Shown here: positions 1 to 5,119 of the stretch, piece after piece
How the letters are laid out: every line of letters begins with the position of its first letter
Position numbering within the stretch: position 1 is the stretch's first letter
DNA from: Verrucomicrobiales bacterium
GTDB taxonomy: Bacteria > Verrucomicrobiota > Verrucomicrobiia > Verrucomicrobiales > Verrucomicrobiaceae
Assembly (NCBI GenBank): GCA_003453085.1
Contig: DMMK01000347.1
Coordinates: 1 to 5,119, forward strand
Reading direction: 5' to 3'
Length of the DNA: 5,119 bases
Made by a program: the position numbers and the translations under genes
The notes under the pieces: model-generated
What the model was told of the DNA's origin: nothing
Database searches by the model: none
The model's input: the letters and a program-made list of their open reading frames with translations, nothing else

Positions 1-226
1 CCGGGGCCTTGACCGACCACGCCCGCTCACCGGTCGCCCCCACTGGGCACTGAACGGAAAACCTATACTGCTCAGGATGCTCCGTCAGGACCACATTATC
101 ATAATAGAGGCTCATCGGCACCCCCACCACTCCGTGCCAAGTGGGTGGCAAGGTAAGCTGCAAAGACTCCGCCCCGGCCATCCCCGGCAGACAAAGCAGT
201 GCGACAAGGAGAAGGTGGAGATGCAT
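1..226 (-). CDS. Secreted protein, N-terminal part; probable SGNH/GDSL hydrolase (cut by window edge)
   Basis: Only the first 75 codons are present; the gene continues left of the window. The ATG at 226 is the first start after an in-frame TAA at 233-235, so the start is well fixed, although no Shine-Dalgarno is seen. Residues 1-19 form a clear Sec signal peptide: a short, leucine-rich hydrophobic stretch ending in MAGA, with likely cleavage before Glu20. The mature part begins LQLTLPPTWHGVVGVPMSLY and continues with YDNVVLTEHPEQYRF. From memory, this 'LPP...GV.M..Y.DN.VL...P..Y.F.V.C' pattern matches the domain preceding the catalytic part of some planctomycete/verrucomicrobial SGNH hydrolases. 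The catalytic GDS block is not inside the window, so this assignment is inference. The gene lies 13 bases after the complete SGNH hydrolase on the same strand, which suggests co-transcription and a tandem pair of exported hydrolases. Confidence 0.8.
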   Translation of the reverse strand, partial: MHLHLLLVALLCLPGMAGAESLQLTLPPTWHGVVGVPMSLYYDNVVLTEHPEQYRFSVQCPVGATGERAWSVKAP

Positions 227-239
227 CTTGGGTTAACGT

Positions 240-1058
240 TTACTTTTTGACCTTCTCACGAATCATCTTGGCCAGATACTTAGCAGTCTCATCGCCAATG
301 ACGTGATACCCTGCCAGGTTAGGATGGCGGTCGCCAAACCAGCCCGGTAGCTTGCTAAAATGGGCGTCAAACTGATTGTCCATCACCACCACTTTTGGCG
401 GATTTTCGGCCACGAAAGGTTTCACCAGTTCATGGTACTGGATGGGGATGTTTTTCAGCTCGTAGCGTCGGTAATTCAGCATGTTAGGCCCATCCTTCAG
501 GGCCTGCGCATACCTGGGATAAATGTCAAAAAGCGGCAGCCTGTGCTGCATAGCTACTTTTCTGTTCAGCATATTGATCTCGTTACTCTTTTGCGAATCC
601 ATGTAGGGGATCACCGTCATGATCACAAGTTGGGCACTCGGGTGATCCTGGCGCATCCTTCCGATCAGTTCGGCATAGTCGTTGGTGAAGTTCTCGGCAA
701 ACTTCTCGCGCCGGGCATAGTCGTTGATGCCATACCGGATAAAGATGTAATCCACCCCTGGAAGTTTCGCCATCTGCTTGTCATAACGTCCCGAATCCAG
801 CAGCCTGCGGACAAACTCACCGCTCAGTCCCAGATTGATCACGTTGCAAGGCGGCAGATCTTTTTCCGCCGCCAGCAAAACGCGGATCACCTCTTCCAAA
901 TGAGGCCCTTTAGGACTGATCTTGCGTGGGATGCTGCCCTCTGTTGTGCTATCCCCCACCAGCAGCACTTGCAGTTTCCCCTCATGCTCGGCCTTCGCCG
1001 GGACGGAGAAAAAAAGCAGCCCCAACACAGCCGCACCTAACATAGAGTATGTTTTCAT
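240..1058 (-). CDS. Secreted SGNH/GDSL-family hydrolase (esterase-like)
   Basis: A complete 272-residue protein, a usual size for a single-domain SGNH hydrolase. Residues 1-23 are a Sec signal peptide (hydrophobic core about 7-19, cleavage after the AKA at 21-23), so the enzyme should act in the periplasm or outside the cell. The family blocks are visible in order: GDSTTEGS with nucleophile Ser37 (block I), NLGLSGE with Gly77 (block II), YGINDY with Asn112 (block III) and DRHPNLAGY with His245 near the C-terminus (block V). Members hydrolyse acyl or acetyl esters on sugars, polysaccharides or lipids; the substrate here is unknown. One oddity is that the acid partner seems to be Asp243, two residues before His245, whereas the common block V is D-x-x-H. 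It starts 18 bases after the oxidoreductase stop and is followed after 13 bases by another secreted protein. The start is the ATG giving the signal peptide; no clear Shine-Dalgarno precedes it. Confidence 0.9.
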   Translation of the reverse strand: MKTYSMLGAAVLGLLFFSVPAKAEHEGKLQVLLVGDSTTEGSIPRKISPKGPHLEEVIRVLLAAEKDLPPCNVINLGLSGEFVRRLLDSGRYDKQMAKLPGVDYIFIRYGINDYARREKFAENFTNDYAELIGRMRQDHPSAQLVIMTVIPYMDSQKSNEINMLNRKVAMQHRLPLFDIYPRYAQALKDGPNMLNYRRYELKNIPIQYHELVKPFVAENPPKVVVMDNQFDAHFSKLPGWFGDRHPNLAGYHVIGDETAKYLAKMIREKVKK

Positions 1059-1076
1059 GATGAATGAACTTTAAGC

Positions 1077-2357
1077 TCAGATCTTCCAGGCATCGCGCAT
1101 AGGGCGCATCAGCAGGGCATTGGCAGCATCATCCCCAGCAAAGGCTTCGGCCTTCGGGTCAAATTTCAGGCCCTTTTGCAGCTTCGCCGAAATGGCACCC
1201 AGATGGCAGATCGTGGCGGCGCGCTGGGCGATTTCCGCCGGGGCGGCCGTGCGTTCCCGGGAAATCATCGCATCAATGAAATTGCGGTGGTGATGTTTGG
1301 ACACATACAGGCGGGTATCGCCCTCCTTCATCTTGATGCGCAGAATGTCCAGGGAGCTGGCTTTCAGCGTCTCCGCCTCAGTAAACACCCAGCCTTCGCT
1401 GCCGATGAATTTGGTACCATAAGTGGCCGCATCCTTTGTGCTGAACATCGAAAGCTTCAGTCCATTGGCATAACGGTACTCGATGCGATACTCCTCCGGC
1501 GCATCGTAAAGGCTCTGCGCGCGGCGTTTCACCTCAATCGCCTCTACCTCGGTGGGCGTGGTGTCGTCCATGCCCGCGCCCCACTGCGCCACATCCACGA
1601 AGTGTGCGCCCCAGTCCGTGATGTAGCCCGGCGCATACTCATCAATCCAGCGGAAGTTAAAATGACAGCGGCCCTCCGTGTAGGGGCGCTCCGGCGCACT
1701 GCCCAACCACATCGCATAGTCCAGATGCGGGGGCACCTCCTGCGGACCTTCCAGCCCGGTGTAACCGCCACGGACAGCAAAAGTCCCGGGCACACCTACC
1801 TGGATTTCTTTGAGTTCACCGATGTAGCCATTGCGCACCAGTTCACAGGCCATGCGCACTTTGAGGCCCGAACGACGCCAGGTGCCGCATTGCAACACCC
1901 GTTTGTTTTCCGACACCGCCCGGCAGATGGCCCGCCCTTCGGCAATGCTGGCCCCCAGCGGCTTTTCAGAAAACAGATCCTTGCCCGCCTTTGCCCCCTC
2001 AATGGCCACGTTCGCATGCCAGTGGTCGGGCGTGGCATTCATCACCGCATCCACATCCTTGCGCGCCAGCACTTCGCGGTAGTCATTGTAGCAATCTGCG
2101 GGCGTCAGCTTGGCCAGATTCATCGCGCGTTCGCGGTGCTTGCCATCCACATCGCAGATGGCCACCACCTGCACCCGTTCATCCGCCAGGAAGGCTTTCA
2201 GGTTGGTCGTCCCCTGCCCACCCACACCGATGCAGGCCAGACGGATCTTCGAATTCGGTGACACCGCACCCGCACGGCCTAAAACAGCGGCAGGCAGGAT
2301 CAACGGCGCGGCGCTTTTCAAAAATTGGCGGCGGGAAAAGGAATGGCTGTCAGACAT
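1077..2357 (-). CDS. Tat-exported Gfo/Idh/MocA-family oxidoreductase
   Basis: A predicted NAD(P)-dependent dehydrogenase of 426 residues, typical length for the family. The N-terminus carries a twin-arginine signal, SRRQFLKSA at residues 8-16, followed by a hydrophobic Ala/Leu stretch, so it is probably exported folded with its cofactor. The Rossmann domain begins near residue 37 with the dinucleotide motif GVGGQG (44-49) and an acidic strand end, ICDVD (67-71). TPDHWH (109-114) and the EKPLG motif (131-135, Lys132) are the family's conserved active-site and nucleotide-site segments. The C-terminal sheet domain holds TDWGAHFVDV (about 247-256), usual for the sugar-binding face, and the end has the HHRNF and RPMRDAWKI patterns common in verrucomicrobial members. 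Family members oxidise or reduce sugars, inositols or glycosides; the substrate is not predictable. I chose the ATG at 2357 over an in-frame TTG at 2363 because it gives a standard Tat N-terminus. It is the first gene of a probable operon with two secreted hydrolase-type proteins. Confidence 0.92.
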   Translation of the reverse strand: MSDSHSFSRRQFLKSAAPLILPAAVLGRAGAVSPNSKIRLACIGVGGQGTTNLKAFLADERVQVVAICDVDGKHRERAMNLAKLTPADCYNDYREVLARKDVDAVMNATPDHWHANVAIEGAKAGKDLFSEKPLGASIAEGRAICRAVSENKRVLQCGTWRRSGLKVRMACELVRNGYIGELKEIQVGVPGTFAVRGGYTGLEGPQEVPPHLDYAMWLGSAPERPYTEGRCHFNFRWIDEYAPGYITDWGAHFVDVAQWGAGMDDTTPTEVEAIEVKRRAQSLYDAPEEYRIEYRYANGLKLSMFSTKDAATYGTKFIGSEGWVFTEAETLKASSLDILRIKMKEGDTRLYVSKHHHRNFIDAMISRERTAAPAEIAQRAATICHLGAISAKLQKGLKFDPKAEAFAGDDAANALLMRPMRDAWKI

Positions 2358-2479
2358 GAACAAAAAACGGAAGCTAGGAGATCAATTCACCACCTCTTTG
2401 TGACCAACTTTGAAACTGCTATGCTGTGATCAGGACCTTGGCTTCGTTGATTTCAGGCGAGCCATAAGAATGTCTGACA
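2348..2479. repeat. 10-bp inverted repeat bracketing the divergent spacer
   Basis: TGTCAGACAT at 2348-2357 (the start of the oxidoreductase gene, read on the minus strand as ATGTCTGACA) recurs inverted as ATGTCTGACA at 2470-2479. The arms lie about 112 bases apart. The right arm contains the proposed -35 box of the methyltransferase gene and begins a four-codon open frame ending at TGA 2482-2484. The match is seen directly, but a 10-base match could be chance. Confidence 0.35.
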
Positions 2480-2502
2480 ACTGATTTGGAAACCGCTATA
2501 AG
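2474..2502 (+). promoter_or_regulatory. Candidate sigma-70-type promoter for the methyltransferase gene
   Basis: CTGACA at 2474-2479 matches the -35 consensus at five of six bases, and TATAAG at 2497-2502 matches the -10 consensus at five of six, separated by exactly 17 bases. It lies in the 155-base spacer between divergent genes and points toward the methyltransferase. Transcription would be expected to start around 2508-2510, only a few bases before the ATG at 2513. The transcript would then be nearly leaderless, which agrees with the lack of a Shine-Dalgarno there. It also argues against the upstream in-frame TTG at 2486 as the start. This is a pattern match only. No comparably good promoter was seen facing the oxidoreductase operon. 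Confidence 0.5.
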
Positions 2503-2512
2503 CCTCCAAACA

Positions 2513-3301
2513 ATGCCCACTGACCACCGCGATTGGTATGATACCCCGCTTTATTATGACATCATCTTCGATGCCGATACCCCGCACGAGGCCACCTTCC
2601 TCGAAACCGTGTGGACCATCTTTGGCGAAAAAAGCCACACCCGTCGCCTGCTGGAGCCCGCCTGTGGCAGCGGCAGACTGGTCATCGAAATGGCCCGTCG
2701 CGGATGGGATGTGGCCGGGTTCGATGGCAATGAGCGCATGCTCAATTTTGCCCAGGAACGCCTCAAAAAAGAGGGCCTTAAAGCCCGCCTGTGGCCCGAC
2801 TGGATGCAGAGTTTTACTGCTCCAAAAAAAGATCACTACGACCTCGCCCATTGTCTGGTCAGCACTTTTAAATACCTGCATTCCGAGGCGGACGCCCTCG
2901 CTTGTTTGCAACGAGTCGCCGCTGCTTTAAAACCCGGCGGTATCTTCGTCTTAGGCCTGCATCTCAGCGACTACTCCGCCGCCAAAGAGGAGCACGAACG
3001 CTGGAAGGCCCGTCGGGAAGACATCGAAGTCGTGTGCAATACCCACACCTGGCCGCCCGACCGTAAAACCCGGCTCGAAGCCCTGCGCACTCGGCTTAAA
3101 ATCAGCCATCAGGGCCGCAGCCACATCCAGGAGACCCGCTGGCAGTTTCGCACTTACAACGCCCGCCAGATGAAGGCGCTGCTGCGCCAAGTGCCCGAAC
3201 TGGAGCTTCAAATGTGCTACGACTTCACCTATGAAGTCGAGACCCCGCGCAAGCTGGACGACAGTTACCCCGACATCGTGCTCGTGCTAAAGCGGCGATG
3301 A
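2513..3301 (+). CDS. Class I SAM-dependent methyltransferase
   Basis: A 262-residue protein with a Rossmann-like methyltransferase fold. The SAM-binding motif I is EPACGSGR (residues 48-55), followed by the acidic end of strand beta-2 in VAGFDGN (Asp71), which usually holds the ribose hydroxyls. The segment YDLAHCLVSTFKYL (109-122) is the post-motif strand near the active site, and LKPGGIFVLGLHL (139-151) is the typical motif III region. The C-terminal part, about 155-262, has strands with a WQFRTY segment seen in Methyltransf_25/11-type enzymes acting on small molecules. No signal peptide or membrane segment is visible, so it should be cytoplasmic; the methyl acceptor is unknown. The start is uncertain: TTG at 2486 would add nine residues, but the ATG at 2513 fits the adjacent promoter and begins just before the conserved WYDTPLYYD segment. 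It is divergent from the oxidoreductase operon and 74 bases ahead of the sigma factor gene, with no terminator hairpin evident between them. Confidence 0.88.
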   Translation: MPTDHRDWYDTPLYYDIIFDADTPHEATFLETVWTIFGEKSHTRRLLEPACGSGRLVIEMARRGWDVAGFDGNERMLNFAQERLKKEGLKARLWPDWMQSFTAPKKDHYDLAHCLVSTFKYLHSEADALACLQRVAAALKPGGIFVLGLHLSDYSAAKEEHERWKARREDIEVVCNTHTWPPDRKTRLEALRTRLKISHQGRSHIQETRWQFRTYNARQMKALLRQVPELELQMCYDFTYEVETPRKLDDSYPDIVLVLKRR

Positions 3302-3375
3302 ATTAAATTTCTCTCACACGTGAAATAGTTCGTTAAATCGGCCCGGCTTCAGGAAAAGACTCTTGAGAGCCCGCT

Positions 3376-3909
3376 ATGTCACCTGCCGAAATCGAACAAC
3401 ACCAGCGTTTCCTGCGCAGCCTAACGGCGCATGAACCAGCCGTGCGGGCCTATGTGCGAAGATTGGTGCCCTCTCGCGCTGATGCAGATGATGTTATGCA
3501 GGAGGTAGCCATCGTTCTGTGGGAAAAATTCGGCGAATTCCAGGAGGGAGCCGAATTTCGCCCCTGGGCCTTTGGCATCGCCCGCTTCAAAGTCCTCGCC
3601 TGGCTGCGTGACAAAGGCCGCGACCGCCTCGTCCTCAGCGAAGAAGTGGTGGACCTCATTGCCGAAGAAACAGCCCAGGATGAAACCCGGCTGGAGCGCC
3701 AACGCCGCGCCCTGGAGACCTGCACCCAAAAGCTGGAGCCAGACCACAAACAGCTCCTCATGCAGGCTTATCAACCGCAGGCGCAGATTCAGCAGGTGGC
3801 CGCCACCAGCGGACGTTCCGTCACCGGTTTTTATCAGTGGCTGCATCGGATCCGCCGCCTGCTGGCCGACTGTGTTCAGCGTGAACTGGCCAAGGAGGAT
3901 GCCTCATGA
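3376..3909 (+). CDS. ECF-like RNA polymerase sigma factor, Rhodopirellula/Verrucomicrobium type
   Basis: A 177-residue alternative sigma factor with regions 2 and 4 only. Region 2 spans about residues 10-80. It includes the core-binding segment [18 protein letters not shown] (35-52) and the promoter-melting/-10 segment [18 protein letters not shown] (61-78). After a charged linker, region 4 spans about 108-170, with a helix-turn-helix around 136-161 ([20 protein letters not shown]) that would read the -35 element. Size and the WAFGIAR signature fit the sigma-70 subfamily described for Rhodopirellula and Verrucomicrobium (the TIGRFAM family is TIGR02989, from memory). The stop overlaps the next start as ATGA, so the pair is probably translationally coupled, and the downstream FecR-type membrane protein is the likely regulator. 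The ATG has only a weak GAGAG at 3365-3369 as a possible ribosome site. The target promoters, and whether it controls its own operon, cannot be decided from this window. Confidence 0.92.
   Translation: MSPAEIEQHQRFLRSLTAHEPAVRAYVRRLVPSRADADDVMQEVAIVLWEKFGEFQEGAEFRPWAFGIARFKVLAWLRDKGRDRLVLSEEVVDLIAEETAQDETRLERQRRALETCTQKLEPDHKQLLMQAYQPQAQIQQVAATSGRSVTGFYQWLHRIRRLLADCVQRELAKEDAS
3892..3898 (+). promoter_or_regulatory. Consensus ribosome binding site for the FecR/LamG gene
   Basis: AAGGAGG lies inside the last codons of the sigma factor gene, seven bases before the ATG at 3906. It is the only full-strength Shine-Dalgarno I see before a gene in this window and it fixes the start of the overlapping downstream gene. 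It suggests that this protein is translated efficiently in its own right as well as by coupling to the sigma factor. Confidence 0.8.
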
Positions 3910-5119
3910 ATCTGGATGAACAGATACAGCGCTACCTGGATGGGCTCGCCACTGCCGAGGAGGTACAGCAGCTCCAAAACATCCTACTCACTCAGCCCGA
4001 TTCACGACGCCTGTTTGCGGATCTCGCCAATCTAGACGCGGCCCTGGCCGAGCAAGCGGCGGGCTGGGAATCGCCAGTCCAGGCAAAGTCAGCCAAACAT
4101 CTAAAGACACCCTTTTCACACCTTTGGTTAGCCGCAGCCGCCGCCCTGGCTCTATGCATCACCGGAACCTGGTGGTGGCAAAGCAACAACGCTGTGCATG
4201 CCACCGTGGCCCATGGCATTGGCAGCAGCGTGTTTTCCGAGGGCATGCAGATTCACGGTGCTGCTTATGAAATGGAGGCCGGTACCGTGGAGTTCATCAC
4301 GGCACGTGGGGCAAAGGTGGTTATCGAAGCCCCGGCGAGTTTCCAGTTTGAAAATGGCCAGCGCCTGCGGCTGAAACGTGGCCGGGTGGCGGCAGATGTG
4401 CCGCCTTCGGCGAAAGGTTTTACCGTCATCACCCCGACCGGCCAGGCGGTGGACCTGGGCACCCAGTTCGGCGTGGATGTGCCGCAGCAGGGCCAGGCAG
4501 AAATCCATGTCTTCAAGGGAGAAGTCATCGCTCAATCCTCCAAGGGAGGCAAACGCCAGAGCCTGAAAGATGGCGAGGCCTACTCCCTACAATCCGGTGC
4601 AGGCGCTTCGCGCGAGATCCGCTCCGCAGCCTTTATCCAGCCCGATGAACTGCCATCGCTACAGGCAGCTCTCACCTCCGGCCAGCGGGCGCGATCAGAT
4701 GCCGCCATCGCCGCGCTGCGTCAGGATGAAGCCCTGATCACCCTGCTCGACTTTGAAGAGGATGAACTCCCCTCAGGGACCTTCCGCATGACGCAGGGCC
4801 GCTGGCCCGGATCCCGCGCACCGGAGTTTGTCCATATGGGCGACCATATGAAGCTGAGCGCTGGCGCTGGCCGCTCCTGGCCTCAGCTCACCCTTTCCGC
4901 CTGGGTGCGCCTGGACCGTCTCGGCCAGCCTTACCAGTCGCTCTATCACACAGACGGCTGGGACGAGGACAAGCCCGGCCAGGTCCACTGGATGATCAAC
5001 CGCGACAGCACCATGCGCATGGCCTTGAAGCACAACACCCTCGCCCCCGGTGTGGTGGAAAAACAAGGCTTCCCGGATTCCCTCACGCCCGTGCTGCCAG
5101 AACAGGGCCGCTGGGTGCA
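3906..5119 (+). CDS. FecR-domain membrane protein with LamG-like domain (3' end outside window)
   Basis: The frame is open for 404 codons to the window edge, with no stop. The N-terminal segment, residues 1-73, is cytoplasmic and helical ([16 protein letters not shown], then [12 protein letters not shown]), a form typical of PVC-group sigma-factor partners. It lacks the His-Cys zinc motif of classical anti-sigma factors. One transmembrane helix runs about 74-91 and ends in TWWWQ. A FecR domain follows (about 97-240), with [20 protein letters not shown] and [15 protein letters not shown] as its best markers. From about 279 (LLDFEED) begins a laminin-G/concanavalin-like fold, marked by [20 protein letters not shown] (329-348). 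The likely role is to sense an extracellular ligand or surface state and hold or release the co-encoded sigma factor; carbohydrate binding by the LamG part is inference. The ATG at 3906 overlaps the sigma stop and has a perfect Shine-Dalgarno. Confidence 0.9.
   Translation, partial: MNLDEQIQRYLDGLATAEEVQQLQNILLTQPDSRRLFADLANLDAALAEQAAGWESPVQAKSAKHLKTPFSHLWLAAAAALALCITGTWWWQSNNAVHATVAHGIGSSVFSEGMQIHGAAYEMEAGTVEFITARGAKVVIEAPASFQFENGQRLRLKRGRVAADVPPSAKGFTVITPTGQAVDLGTQFGVDVPQQGQAEIHVFKGEVIAQSSKGGKRQSLKDGEAYSLQSGAGASREIRSAAFIQPDELPSLQAALTSGQRARSDAAIAALRQDEALITLLDFEEDELPSGTFRMTQGRWPGSRAPEFVHMGDHMKLSAGAGRSWPQLTLSAWVRLDRLGQPYQSLYHTDGWDEDKPGQVHWMINRDSTMRMALKHNTLAPGVVEKQGFPDSLTPVLPEQGRWV

Noticed and set aside
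360..1040. A 226-codon open frame on the plus strand, antisense to the SGNH hydrolase
   Set aside because: It is a shadow of the hydrolase gene, with a low-complexity His-rich start and no family motif. The minus-strand protein has all SGNH blocks.
1176..2261. A 361-codon open frame on the plus strand, antisense to the oxidoreductase gene
   Set aside because: It lies wholly opposite a clear Gfo/Idh/MocA gene. Its translation shows no recognisable domain and is rich in His, Arg and Ala, as expected for the reverse frame of a GC-rich gene.
2358..2363. TTG at 2363 as the start of the oxidoreductase, adding two residues
   Set aside because: The ATG at 2357 gives a standard Tat signal N-terminus (MSDSHSFSRRQF), and there is no ribosome site favouring the TTG.
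3314..3323. TCACACGTGA between the methyltransferase and sigma genes as a possible operator
   Set aside because: The arms are only four bases (TCAC/GTGA) with a two-base centre, which is too short to separate from chance without comparison to related genomes.
3360..3369. CTCTTGAGAG just before the sigma gene as a hairpin or terminator
   Set aside because: The arms are four bases with a two-base loop, which is not a stable stem, and no T-run follows.
4152..4535. A 127-codon minus-strand open frame opposite the FecR region, with Cys and His residues
   Set aside because: The plus-strand frame is continuous through the transmembrane and FecR domains and has a perfect ribosome site. The antisense Cys/His residues are not arranged as a recognisable metal-binding motif.

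Overview
The window looks like chromosomal DNA from a Verrucomicrobiota bacterium, plausibly Verrucomicrobiaceae or Prosthecobacter-like. This is inferred from gene families, not from a marker gene. The evidence is a short ECF sigma factor of the type named for Rhodopirellula/Verrucomicrobium, followed directly by a FecR-plus-LamG membrane protein, together with a Tat-exported Gfo/Idh/MocA oxidoreductase and secreted SGNH/GDSL hydrolases. Most starts lack a recognisable Shine-Dalgarno sequence, and one has a perfect one.

Left half (1-2357, minus strand): three genes with gaps of only 18 and 13 bases, read right to left, so probably one transcript. They are a Tat-signal Gfo/Idh/MocA oxidoreductase, a complete SGNH hydrolase with a signal peptide, and the N-terminal part of a second secreted protein cut by the window edge. 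Its mature N-terminus resembles the extra domain found in front of some planctomycete/verrucomicrobial SGNH hydrolases. All three carry export signals, which suggests an envelope module acting on a sugar or polysaccharide (ester removal plus sugar oxidation/reduction). The substrate cannot be read from sequence.

Centre (2358-2512): a 155-base divergent spacer. It holds a good sigma-70-like promoter for the rightward gene, placed so that transcription would begin a few bases before that gene's ATG. No convincing promoter was found for the leftward operon.

Right half (2513-5119, plus strand): a class I SAM-dependent methyltransferase, then after 74 bases an ECF-type sigma factor gene whose stop overlaps (ATGA) the start of a long open gene running off the window. 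That last gene encodes a cytoplasmic N-terminal segment, one transmembrane helix, a FecR domain and the beginning of a LamG/concanavalin-like domain. The sigma factor and membrane protein form a cell-surface signalling pair of a kind often multiplied in Verrucomicrobia and Planctomycetes. No RNA gene, mobile element, CRISPR array or gene-free stretch over 300 bases was seen. Nothing here is clearly a new system; the points most worth checking are listed as findings.
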